From Plecoglossus altivelis (taxonomy: Eukaryota > Chordata > Actinopteri > Osmeriformes > Plecoglossidae), in NCBI GenBank assembly GCA_036571765.1, contig BROE01000016.1, positions 12,593,838-12,657,837 on the forward strand: a stretch of 64,000 nucleotides of DNA, written 5' to 3'. The notes under the pieces were generated by a model that worked only from the letters and a program-made list of their open reading frames with translations, was not told the origin of the DNA and did no database searches. The translations under genes and the position numbers were made by a program. Shown here one piece after another: positions 13,486-24,738 of this stretch. The first letter of the stretch is position 1. Each line of letters starts with the position of its first letter.

Positions 13486-16400
13486 TCAGGTACATTTGTA
13501 TGAACCGAATGTCTCAGTTTATCCAAGGTAAACCGAAGACAACAACAACGGCACTGTAGGCTTCTTTAAACTAACAGGAATTTAGAGGGCTATCTACATG
13601 ATGCTGTTTGCTGTCCCCCGCTGCTCAGGTACCCTGACCTCAGTCCCAAACACACAGTCACATTGGGTGTGCAACACATCTAACTGTGGCAGACCAAGGT
13701 GCTTAGCAACAGTGTGGGACTGTAGCAGCACAGCAGTCACTATTAACCCAACTAACACTGGCTACCAATCTGCCCCCCCCCCCCCAAAAGCACACCTGAT
13801 AGGGACCAGGCCTCCTGTGTCATGATGCTTTGAAGATCCATCCAAACACTTACAAGATGACCACATCCCATCAAAGAGGGACTGGTAGAATGTGTGTGTC
13901 TGAGCCTCACCCAGTGGGATAGAGTCCACTCCCACGCAGAAGGTGTGGAAGCCTCGGTCACACTTGTCGCAGAACATCATCTCCTCCTCGTGGTGCGGCT
14001 GCTCGCACACGGTGCAGGTCTTGCACTCCATGCACTGCCACGGGTACGTCTTAATCAGGCTCACCAGCTCAGCACTCATGTCCAGACAGGATGGGTGGCC
14101 TGACACACACACACACACCACACACCACACACACGTGATTCTCCTGTCTGAGTTGCCCTGTTCAAATGATAGGAATACGTACAAGCTAGCGCTGCGTGGG
14201 ATTGGTGAGATCCTCAGTCTAAAGCTACAGAAAAGGGAGCAGGACTTACCGCTGTTCTGGCACTGTGAGCAGTGAATGAGTCCCTCTGGCTTGCCTCTCT
14301 TGTTGGACTCCTTACCCTTCTGGCAAATGCCACATATAGCATTGGCAATGACCTTAGGCTGCAAGGGTAGAACAATGCTATAAAAACCATGGCAACAAGG
14401 CCTTGTGCACCTGCTGACACAAGGCGTCTGGGCAGAGCACACATCTTCACTGCAATAATCCAGGGCCATTTGTGATGAACTAACAACAGAGAGTTACAGC
14501 TTGCCCAATCAAAACCATAGCTGTGTTGTAGTATGCAACACAGTCTCAAAGATCTAAGATCATTAAGGTATCTACATATCTAGCCTTTGCAAGATACAAT
14601 TGGGTCATCTTCATATAGCAAAATGTACTTGGATAAACAGTATTTGAAAAGCTGCACCTACACTAGTGAGGGTTACTGTTCAGAGCTCAGTGTCATGTCA
14701 GAGGAGCTTCAGACAGACGGTGTAGCAGCACAAGGTATGCAGGCTTATGTCTATGCTACACAATTAAAACATCTGTCCAATCTATTGATTTGAAATCTTT
14801 ATTTCAATTCTTAACTGTGTTCAAGTGTCTAAATACGGACATATCAAAGGTATTCCTAGAGAAAAGATCTGGTCTGGCAAGAGCAAAAACAAAACAAAAA
14901 AGGGCTAGGTTAGAAAGAGATACTAAACTCTTCAATAAAATAGTCAAATGCTGTGGCCTGGAGAGAGAAATAACTCAAAAGGACCAGGTGAGAGAGAGGG
15001 AGGAGGGGTAGAGAGGGTGAGAGAGAGAGAGAGAGAGAGAGATAGGGTGAGAGAGGGAGAGGGTGAGAGACAGGTAGAGAGAGTAGATGAGAGAGGGTGA
15101 GAGAGAGGTAGAAAGAGAGAGATGAGTAGACAAAGAGTAGATGGGGAAAAAGTTATAGACATACTAACACTTTTTTAAGTAAAACGTTAATAAAACACAC
15201 ATCAAGTGAACAGAAACTAGAAGTTAGAATGTACACAGTACCAAAGAGGGGAAGTAGGTGGAATAAAGAGACCTGTTCTATAGGAAGAGTACTCACAGTG
15301 TCAACTGCAAGTCATTGCACTCAAAATCACATTGAACCAGAAACAGAAGATACAGAAGGCAGGAACATTCTCAACTGTGACGGAACAGAAACTGGAGCTC
15401 CAGCTTTATATAAGCCCAGATAGACATGGGATTGCTATGTTTCTGATCAATTTGGAGGATGCATTGATCTTACTGTTTTTCCACTATTCTGACAATATTG
15501 CATGTACATTTCGTAAAGTTATATACCTCTTATAAGTAACTAAAGTGTGATAGGATATAATGTGTTTTAGGTGTTCTTTATGCTTTTTGATAGTGTTATA
15601 AAGACGTCACCTGAATCTTCTCTGGTGTTCTGGCCAATAGGCATCTCTGGGGAAACCAGACAGAGAGGAGACGCACGACGTGTTGGTTTGATCATGTTGA
15701 TCTGCTATAGGCCTTTTCTCAAGTGTTTGTATGTCAAATCACATAAGAACACTTTCACAGCTACCTGAAATCATCGTCAAATCAAACTGTGTGGACAGGT
15801 CTGTCTACCTGGGTTTACCCAAGCTCAGAACACATGTGACAGGCTGCTATAACTCCTGTCTGATGACAACAAAATAACAGGGAACTGCATTAAAAGTATA
15901 TATGCACAGATATACACTTAAACATACATATGGCAGATTAAAAACTCTCAAACACACTAGTGTTAACTGCATCTTTAGCTACTACTAGATAAACCACTTA
16001 TGCCATTTATATATTCTATATCACAAAAAGTTGTTACTTTGTTGTTTTTTTGTTGTTGTTGTTTTTTTGTTTTTTTTAAAACAAGAAATCTAGCAGCCAA
16101 ATATATCTGCTCGCTTGTCTAAGAACATCTGTTGACAAGTGGACAGAGAAGAGGTATATTAAGACATTCAAAAGAATAGGGTCAAAAGTACAAATGGTCT
16201 TCAGGACAAACCCAAAAGTGCAGGGACAGAGGAAAAGCCCCAAGGTGAAAACATAACGACTCCAAAATGTTCTTATTGCTCATAGAGTCTGATATGAAAG
16301 ACTTAAAGTGTTGGAACAGTTAGGTTGGGGGTGGACAGCAACACTTAAGAGGGGAGGACGGGGGCTCAATAGTAGAGGAATACTGCCATCTACTGGGCTG

Positions 16401-19092
16401 TGTGTGTTTCAGTGTATGTGTCTGTGTTGAGAGCCTTGCAGGGGGTTGAGGGACAGAGAGCGGTGTCTGTCCAAAGTGCTGTAGTAGCTGTGGAGAGGGC
16501 TGGGCGGAGTGAGGAGAGGAGGGGGGGGGTGTCGGAAGAGGGAGGAGGGGGTAGAAAAGTGCTGTTGAAGAGAGTCAGGGGCTTTTGTCCTCTACCTTGT
16601 ACCCGAGGGTAGATTTCTGTTGGCCGGGTCGCGGGGTGGCATCCTTGGCAGGTGTGCCAGTTCTGTCCTTGGCTTTGCCCTTGGTCTGCCCTCTGCCATC
16701 CTGGCTGTCACCGTCTGACGTGTTTCCAGACGAGCTGTCCTGCAGACGCAATGCACAGGTTACAGGCCTCACTATCCATACATGCATTCACACACACACG
16801 AGGGTCACGAGTTGTACCAGTTGTGTTACCCCTGCTCTTACTGAGGAGGCCTTGGTCTTCTTGTCTCCCTCCTTGACGTCCTCAGCATCGTCTGAGTCGC
16901 CATCGCTGTCTAGAGCAGGCAGCTCGGGGTCCAGAGGAGGCTCGAACAGGGCCGTGTTCAGGGGCAGGTAACGCAGCTCATTAGGGGAGTACCTGCATAC
17001 GGACACACACTATTCATTCATCTTTGAGTATGGCACACACTCATCAACACAACATTTTTGTTATCTCATGTTACAACAATGATATAGAAGCCAGGACCTT
17101 TCTGAACTTGTCATGAAGCCTATTCTGCATACAGTAAAGAACAATCTCATCATTTCTTTTTCTATGGCTGTACCTCTTGTAGTAGTCTTGGAACTGGCCT
17201 GGAATGAGGGCCACAGGGTAGGGGCCTGTCTTGGTCCTCTCTGGGGCCAGCACCTTGTACCTGCCCTGGGGTACCTGGATTATCTGGGGGAGGACGGGGG
17301 ACGGGACGGATAATTAAACGTTGCGAACACAGTGGTGAGAAACAAATAGGCGTGTGTGAAGAGTCCTTACATGTGTCTGAAGGTCAAAGTAAGCCCTTCT
17401 CTCTTCCATCCTCTCCCTGTTGAAGTTGCTGTTGAACTCTGCAGCCTTTTTGGCAGCTTTCTTGATGTACTCTGGTACCTTACTGGCCTCCACTTTCTGA
17501 GGGTTCTGTTGCTGCATTTGCTAGAAGAGACAACAGCACCAATACTCACTACAGAGCCAGGAGAAATAGGCAATTAGAGTGTAGAGCTACAGTCAAAGTA
17601 CTTAGTGTGAAGACAGCAAGTAATCGTCATCAACCTTTCCAGGTTTCATAACAGCACCACACCAGTTGGTTTCCTTACAGTGGTGAGACTACTTACGGAG
17701 TACTCTTTAGCTATCCTTTGGCGTTCCCTCTCCTGCAGAATGACTGAGTACTCAGCATGTTTGCCAGGGTACTCCTTGATCATCAGATCGATGACCTCAT
17801 CACTCCGTAATGCTGTCAGACCTAGCCACACACACACATACCAGGTTTGTTTATTAATTACCTTTTTAAGATAATCTGAGAACATCCATATGTGACCGAT
17901 TGTACAACAACTACAGTTCATTACCAAGGGTGCACTGTGTCTCTGTGATGACGTTCAGTTCCCTCAGATAGAGCTTCTCTTTGTGGGACAGGTCCCTCCT
18001 CTCCAAGTCTACAAGAGAAAACGGTTCATGCTGTTTAGTTAGGAACTACACATCCCACAGCTTATAACCAAACGATTGATGGAGGAATGATCCCTACCTG
18101 GATATTTCCTCTTGAATGAGGTGACTCCCAGATATTCACTGACTTGCTCCTGTAACATATAGTACTCCCCACTGTCATCTGCAGGCCACTTGTATTCTGT
18201 CAGGTTCTCTGCAGGGAAGTATGTGGATCTGTAGTAGAAAACATGAACAAGTGCAGCTAGTATTAGTGGGAAAATATCGGAATGATATGTGGATGTGACG
18301 TTTTAGTGGAGATACGCGATTCTGAAGATGGATCCCCGTTGGCAGATTTGCTATTGCTTGCTTTTCACGTATTTCAAAACCCTTCGTTACTTCAAAAACT
18401 TCTGAGAATGTCATTAAATCTAGTGTTACCCTGGTTCCTGGGTAGAAGTGTCACAACTTCTGGAACTGTCGCCTGATCCCATGCGCCGCCTTTTTGGAGC
18501 TTGACTCCCATCATTCGAGACCTCCTCTGCATCATCCTGTGGAATAGTTGGATCTATGATTTAAGCGGAATGACATCTGTCTCGGCACTATAGCTCGATT
18601 AGCAAGAGGTTATCTCAAGCGAATTCCAAAACGGAATTTAAAAAAAGCTTTCCTTTACTACGCTCGCATTTGGTTAGCTATCCTCCCTGTGGAAATGTAA
18701 ACGCAACAAACAACCGTGGCTTGCAGTCCTATGTGGTTAGTCCTAACAAAAATCGCATGACGCTAGCTTAGCTGTAAACATTTGGTAGCTTGCTAGCACT
18801 AGGTTTAGGTAGTTAGCGCTCCGCGAAAACAGCTGCTGGCTCTGGCTCTTTAGTGCTAGTAGCAGCAGCAGCGAAAAGGCGGTTTGAGAATGAAACAAAG
18901 ACAGGGGGTTGCGTTGCCTTTGTCAGCCACGCCACCTGACAAATTAAATTACTTTTCATGTAATTGCAAAAGACTTCCTGACAATGTACACAACACTATC
19001 AAAACCAAGCAAAACAATTGTACCTTTACAGACTGAGCTCCTGGAGTTGCAGGGTTACTATCGCACGGTCTTGAGGAGAGTGCAGTAGCCAT
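13327..19092 (-). CDS. phf10: PHD finger protein 10 (BAF45A), PBAF chromatin-remodelling subunit
   Basis: Twelve coding exons (minus strand): 19024-19092, 18430-18536, 18098-18228, 17925-18008, 17697-17821, 17371-17520, 17174-17283, 16842-16992, 16596-16739, 14250-14358, 13911-14099, 13327-13424. All frames join to 488 residues, against about 498 in human. PHF10 is the signature subunit of the PBAF form of SWI/SNF, in the nucleus. The order is an N-terminal acidic/basic segment, the conserved SAY region (about residues 60-260), an acidic Asp/Ser-rich linker (about 285-340) and a double PHD finger (about 366-465) with the C-x2-C, H-x2-C and final W-V-C-x2-C ligands in place. The C-terminus is Lys/Pro-rich. 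The start Met opens the family-typical N-terminus. Intron 9 (14359-16595, 2.2 kb) is by far the longest and is where a short isoform could end. It is head to head with psmb1. Identification is firm. Confidence 0.96.
13441..13480. repeat. (CA)n microsatellite in phf10 last intron
   Basis: CA tract of about 40 bp beginning 17 bp upstream of the phf10 exon 12 acceptor. On the coding (minus) strand it reads as a TG tract ahead of a normal pyrimidine tract. Confidence 0.95.
14798..14803 (-). terminator. Candidate intronic polyadenylation signal in phf10 intron 9
   Basis: AATAAA on the minus strand within intron 9, about 1.8 kb past the in-frame stop met on reading through exon 9 (stop at 16575-16577). 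It would allow an alternative last exon that makes a PHD-less phf10 isoform. This is inference from position only. Confidence 0.35.
16575..16595 (-). CDS. phf10: Alternative C-terminal extension of phf10 (exon 9 read-through)
   Basis: If the exon 9 donor is not used, the frame continues for six codons (Val-Glu-Asp-Lys-Ser-Pro) and stops. Joined to Lys357 this reads Tyr-Lys-Val-Glu-Asp-Lys-Ser-Pro and matches the phosphorylation-dependent sumoylation pattern psi-K-x-E-x-x-S-P if Tyr is accepted as the hydrophobic residue. The product would be 363 residues and lack both PHD fingers. From memory, mammalian PHF10 has S isoforms that lack PHD fingers and carry a SUMO site instead, which fits; I cannot verify that here. 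Confidence 0.5.
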   Translation of the reverse strand, partial: VEDKSP

Positions 19093-19522
19093 GTTTAGCT
19101 AGCTAGCTCTGCGGTAAACAGTCGGAGATCTTGAGGTATGCGTGATTTCCGAGCTGATGTACGCCGTGCATATGGCGGAGTTGAATATTTTTTGCCATTG
19201 AGCCTATAAGCAAATTAGGAACCCGCCTGCTACAATGATTTGAGTATGTTTCATATTTTACGTACAATATACTTCCCTGCTCGCCCTTGTAACATCATTC
19301 CCGTAAAACTAAAATAGTGACGACAATTTCCAAAGAATAACGTTCACAGTTCATAGAAAATGTGTGTTTTTATTCAGTCGCTAGGTGGCGATAACTAAAA
19401 CGTAGTGCTGGAGTGATCTGAGCACTGTCTTTTTTGCGTCAAACGAAGAAGACCCCACCGCCATATTGCAGTGATACAGCGAGTTTCCTTGATTCAGTTA
19501 ACTCTAACAATCAAAAAGCAAA
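19093..19522. promoter_or_regulatory. Bidirectional promoter between phf10 and psmb1
   Basis: Only 430 bp separate the two start codons, so the genes must share promoter DNA. No TATA box is evident. YY1-like cores occur on each side: CATATGGCGG at 19170-19179 and CCGCCATATT at 19458-19467. Each reads CCGCCAT in the direction of its own gene, giving a mirror-image layout typical of TATA-less housekeeping promoters. Factor binding is inferred from the motif only. Confidence 0.6.
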
Positions 19523-21435
19523 ATGATGTCTACGCAGATGTTGGGAGATAATGGGAAAATGAAAGAATATCACTACACCGGACCAGTAGAACATCGATTT
19601 TCGCCATATTCTTTTAATGGAGGGTAAATATAGTTCTAGTTCGATGCAGTCCTAACAGGCTAGCTCTACGCGATTATTGTTGCGGAGTTGCTAACCAGGC
19701 AAGACTGAAAGATAACTTGTCACTAGATGAACATTTCTAAATAGAGTTAGAGTGTGATTATGTAATTAGAATGTATGCTATTTTGAACATATTATGATCT
19801 ACATTTTCCCCAGTTGAGGATGCCTTGCCTATTTGATTTGTCTAGTTTCGATTTCAACAAAGCTAATCACTGTTGTAGCAGCGTCACTGTACATGGCAAG
19901 TAACACTGAAGTCAAATGTGGCTCATCTCATCTACAAATGTACACGACTTCTATTTTTCAGGACGGTGCTTGCTGTTGCCGGTGAGGACTTTGCACTTGT
20001 GGCTTCCGATACCCGTCTCAGCGAAGGGTATTCAATCCACAGCCGTGACTCTCCAAAGTGTTACAAGTTGTAAGTGTTTACATCGATGACTTGAGTGGAG
20101 GCTGACACAGATAAAGTAACACGTTAAATCATGATTGTCATTATATGTCAGAGGCTTAAGGATGAAACGAAAGTAACTTTATAATAGGCACCTTAATCTT
20201 GACCATGTGGACAAATATAAGCTGTGAGGGATATTTGAAGTGTATATATAAGGACGTAGCTATGCACTATAACCACTATTCTGTGAGTCTTATTATAATA
20301 TCTTCTTACAGGACTGACACAACAGTCATTGGATGCAGTGGTTTCCATGGTGATTGTCTAACTCTCACTAAAATCATTGATGCCAGACTAAAGGTAAGAT
20401 CACCCGCCTTTTCAACTTTCAGTATCTCTATTCCTCATTTGGTACGCATCTAGGTGTGCTTACATCTGCTCATTAGTCCATGTTGGTCAGTGAACCAGAC
20501 ACCTAGGATTACAGGGCTGGCAAATGAGAAGTTGGTCCCAAACCGCAAATGTGTTTTTCCTCTTAGATGTACAAACACTCCAACAACAAAACCATGACCA
20601 GTGGAGCCATCGCAGCAATGCTCTCCACCATCCTTTATGGCAGAAGATTCTTCCCTTACTACGTCTACAACATCATTGGTGGCCTGGATGAGCAGGGTAC
20701 AGCTCTTGTTATAGCTTATTTATACATGTCATCGGTATTATGTAAACATTCCCAGACATTTTCCAGATCCCTTACTCGTAAGAAGGATTGAGGAACGTCT
20801 GCATGTCAGGAGTATGTCTCACCATCTCAAGGAATACTTTCACACTTTAAAAAAATCATGTGATCTGCTCCTGTTTGGTTGACCTTTGTTGTGCAGGTCG
20901 AGGGGCTGTGTACAGCTTTGACCCTGTGGGGTCATATCAGAGGGACACGTACAAGGCTGGTGGCTCTGCCAGTGCCATGCTGCAGCCTCTGCTGGACAAC
21001 CAGGTACAAGCTCAACAGCGTCACACCATGCAATTTTAGATCAGCACTTTTTAAGCACCCAGACACCATAAATTGTGTGAGGACGATAATGAAAAGATGA
21101 TTGAAATGTATTTCCCAGGCTTTAGCTAGAAAGCACTTGGTCTACAGATTTAGACTGCATTTGAAAATTGGTTACATCAGACTAGATCTGAACAAACACT
21201 ATTCTGTTATCCCTATGTCTTACAAATCACTTTTATGCTGCATCTGTAGATTGGCTTCAAGAACATGGAAAATGTACAACACCTGCCTTTGAGCCAGGAC
21301 AAGGCTGTTCAGCTGGTCAAAGACGTGTTCATCTCGGCAGCAGAGAGAGATGTGTACACTGGCGACGCCCTCAGGATCTGCATCATCACCAAGGAGGGCA
21401 TCAAGGAGGAGACTGTCCCCCTGAGGAAGGACTGA
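19523..21435 (+). CDS. psmb1: 20S proteasome subunit beta type-1 (beta6)
   Basis: Six coding exons: 19523-19623, 19962-20069, 20312-20393, 20567-20696, 20897-21003, 21250-21435, joining in frame to 237 residues (human 241). It is a structural beta subunit of the 20S proteasome core in cytosol and nucleus. The propeptide is short and the mature part begins near the Arg-Phe-Ser-Pro-Tyr of the family. The Ntn-hydrolase fold is recognisable throughout ([37 protein letters not shown] and GDALRICI segments). Like other beta6 subunits it lacks the N-terminal catalytic Thr. Two Met codons are adjacent at the start and either could be used. The 3' UTR ends at AATAAA 21537-21542. The head-to-head partner is phf10; in mammals it is TBP. 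Confidence 0.97.
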
Positions 21436-21536
21436 GGGCATGCAGCCTCCTCTTGCTTCTGTTTCCAAGCTTTGTTTAGGGTCTGTTCCTGGATTTCTTG
21501 TTTCTGTCCCAACCCAGTCATTCTTTTTATATTCTT

Positions 21537-21542
21537 AATAAA
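21537..21542 (+). terminator. psmb1: Polyadenylation signal of psmb1 (AATAAA)
   Basis: AATAAA 102 bp after the stop codon, followed by an A-rich stretch. It gives a short 3' UTR, as usual for this gene. Confidence 0.8.
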
Positions 21543-21973
21543 GAATAAAAAAAATGTCAAGTCAATGTTATAATTGGTTATTATTAGTTTGTGCAACATG
21601 GTAGTATCAAACGTTTATGTATGACAAATTTCTTGGCATGTGGAGTGATGTGTCATCAGCGGAAATGAAAACTGCATGTACACATACTTGTGTAGTTTGT
21701 AGTTATTTGAGGTACTCAAAGAAGCATTACAACATATGATACAATATAACTGTCCATTTGAGTTTTCCCCAAGACTCCAATATGACTCAGAAAAAGATAT
21801 GGTCAATTTCCCATATACATTTAATTGACTAGATGATACAGTCAACAGGAGTAGACAACAATCAGTTAATGCAGTGCTAGGATGTGTATGCTAAGCAATT
21901 ACAATGCAACAAAAGACATGAACATGTGCAGTATTAGTATAAAATAGAATAGTAATAAGTATCAAAGTGGAAG

Positions 21974-23536
21974 TTAAAAGTCTGCTGTCATCTTATTGAT
22001 ATCTTTGTTGCCCTCCACAACACGACTTTCGATCTTCTTATGGAACTGGTCCAGAGAAGCCATCAGATGGTCAAAGAGAGTTTGAGCCTTCTCCGTCTCC
22101 TGATGACAGACGTCCTTCATGTTTTGTATCTCAGTACGAACTTGTTGAGTCTCTCTGTTTTTCTCCATAATCTGCTCAGCTATCTCCTCCCGCTTTTGAT
22201 GGACCTGGCCATACTGGCCTATCACTCCCTGAACATGCTGGTCTGTCCTCTCCTTCTTCCTCTGCCTGCGGATCTGCTGCTTGGACTCCTTATCGAGCTT
22301 CATTCCTAGCGCTCTCTTCAATTGGCCCTCCTCTGTTCCCAGGTTTCTCAGCTCCTTCTGCTGATTTTCATAGAACACTTCCAACTTCTGCACTTCCTCC
22401 TGGAGCTGCTGGGTCTTGTTCATGCCGCTCTGCAAGTCCAGCAGCAGCTTGTGCATTAGCTGTATCTCAGCCTCGTGATGAGTCTCACCCTGCACTGTGA
22501 TCTGGAACCCCACCAGCCTCTCGTCTGCCTGCTTGATGGAGATCTTGATGTTCTTCACGTTCTCCTTCATCTTCTCCATCTGGGTCTTCACCTCCTCTGG
22601 TGATTCCACAACCTGCGACTCCAGTTTTCCAATCTCCTCCTTCAGCGTACTCACATCCACCTTTATCTGAGTCAGTTTCTGTGACCTCTCCGCAATTTCT
22701 GTTTTCCACTCTGCAATCTCCTCCTTCACTGCATTCACTTCCTCGTACTTATGCATGTTGGCAGTCTGGAGGTCAGACAAGGCAGCGGACAGCTTCTTAT
22801 CTTCTTCTTGCTGCTCTGGTGGGATAGTGGTCAGATTCTCGATCTTCTTCTCTGCATTTTTTATTCCATTTTTGTAAAGCTGCAGCTTATCCATGTCTGC
22901 CCTAAATCTCTCCAGGTGCTCTAAGGCCATATCCATTCGCTGCTTTCTAAAGTGTAGAAAGTTCATGATTCCACTCAACACAGTGACTGTGCGTTTCACG
23001 CTTGGGGCAAGTAGGTCACTCAAACTGAAGTCATATACAAAGCACATGGGCAAAAATTGACGCATTCGCAAGTAAACACTCATAATAGCAGTTGGCCACT
23101 CATGAAACGCTGGATACTGTATGTTTTCAGAGAGTGGGACCATGGAATGACATTCAGGCCCGAAGTTATACAAGAGCTGCAATACTCTCATGTATAGTCT
23201 TCTTACAGTGTCTGGCTGGAAGGGAGAAAAACAAAACAGTTACAATAGCTAGTCAGACCGCTATTTAGAGTAATAACTCGTCATTTCTAATATAACTGTT
23301 AGATAGCTAACAAACGTGACTAGGATGCTACAAGGGCTATCTACATTCTAGTGTGAAAGCAAGAAAGGAGTACGGCTAAACTGACTGCCTACATTTGAAT
23401 GTTGGAAACTCACGTTTGGGCTGGGGGTGAGGTCATTTTTCGTAAATTGCTTCGCTTCTTGGCCAGTCAACACTTCAGTTCGAAAGAAATGTACGATTAC
23501 ATCCAATTTGTAAACCGGAAATGTGTTGTCCGTCAT
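21974..23536 (-). CDS. nuf2: Kinetochore protein Nuf2 (NDC80 complex)
   Basis: Two coding exons: 23414-23536 (41 codons) and 21974-23215, split by one phase-0 intron of 198 bp, for 454 residues (human about 464). Nuf2 pairs with Ndc80; its N-terminal calponin-homology-like head helps bind microtubules and its long coiled coil joins the Spc24/Spc25 end at the outer kinetochore. The head domain covers about residues 1-150 (FPVYKLDVIVHFF, LTGQEAKQFTKNDL, and an SGIMNFLHFR segment), then Glu/Lys/Gln-rich heptads run to the C-terminus. The gene is unusual in two ways: the human gene has many exons but here about 91% of the protein is in one uninterrupted exon, and it lies between psmb1 and tbp. 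The frame is intact, with no sign of decay, so it is most likely functional. Confidence 0.95.
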
Positions 23537-24738
23537 TTTTCCGACTCTTTTGGTACATATATAAGTAGAGGCACAAGAAAAACTAATAACAACACTCCTG
23601 TGACAAGAACAGTCTCTCGTCTACCGTTGAATTTTGTTTTTAGGCGCGTAGGACCCGTTTCCGTAAATCTGAGCAATCTGATTGGTCCATTTGTCAGGAC
23701 ATTTTCATAGAGCGCCGTATACTGGTCTGGAGGAGTCAGTGGAATCTGATTCCTTCGACGCAGCAATATATTTACTCCATTATTAGTTGAGCTATCACTT
23801 TGATCTATTTTTTAATTATATCAGATATATTAAAATAGGTAATAGGCCTATATATAAATATCTGGATACACTCTTATTTTTAGGTTCGTAACTTTGTCAA
23901 ACGCAATCTGGATCATCAGATCGTTTAAATGATGTGACCTTTAGAACCGGAAAGTATACCTTATCCAAATCGGATGTTGCCCGAGCCAGCGTCGCAGTAT
24001 TGCGAGTCGAAGTGGTTATGAATCTCTGTTTAGTTAGACATTTTTCAGAGACGAAGTGAAATTCATGGGTAAGCCTGAAATAAAATGTAATGCATTTTGT
24101 ATCAGAACGACAAACCGCATAGCAGCTCATACAACTTTATCCAACGAGAAATGGACCTATGCGAATGTTGTCATAGCATCTTGCTGCTGGCTAGTTGTAC
24201 GTGCTAGCCTAGCTAAATAGCCCTTGTCAAGTCTAATGAGAACTACCTATACAAAACGAGGCACATTTTCTGATTCTGTCAAGTTTGTGTTTGATGTCTT
24301 TATTGTTTTTAAATTGCATTTGTAATTTAATTGACAATCGCTTTTGCGCGCCACTTTAGTCCGATCGCACTGCTGGCGGTGTCGTGCTAGCAACAATCGA
24401 GAAGCATCTTCCCAGCTACCTGGTTATGTGCTGATGATTAGCCGATGACTTGCTAAGCATGACTCTACTTTAGATTAGAAGTATTTAGCATGTACCATTT
24501 GGAATGTGCAAGGTAATTCGTCTGTGATTTTGATTGGAAATCATATGAACAAAGCATAACTCCTATTCGTGCTTTCATTTGCTACTTTTTTTGCCAGATA
24601 GGGGAAGACTTCAATAGTCTACAACAGTCAAGTGCATTGACTTTTTTATGAGGCTACACCCTTCTACTACTAGTCCTATCCTACACTTGGCATCAGAAAC
24701 TGTGTGTCAGTCAGCTGTTGGCTGCATCAGGAGAGATC
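23537..24738. promoter_or_regulatory. Divergent nuf2/tbp promoter region and tbp 5' UTR
   Basis: The start codons are 1.2 kb apart and face away from each other. A non-coding first tbp exon is likely near 24,000-24,070, ending at a GTAAGC donor around 24070, with the intron running to the exon that carries the start codon at 24739. This is the position held by PSMB1 relative to TBP in mammals. Exact start sites cannot be read from sequence. Confidence 0.5.

Noticed and set aside
22600..22827. Plus-strand open frame opposite nuf2
   Set aside because: Shadow of the nuf2 coiled-coil exon; codon composition reflects the minus-strand Glu/Lys codons.
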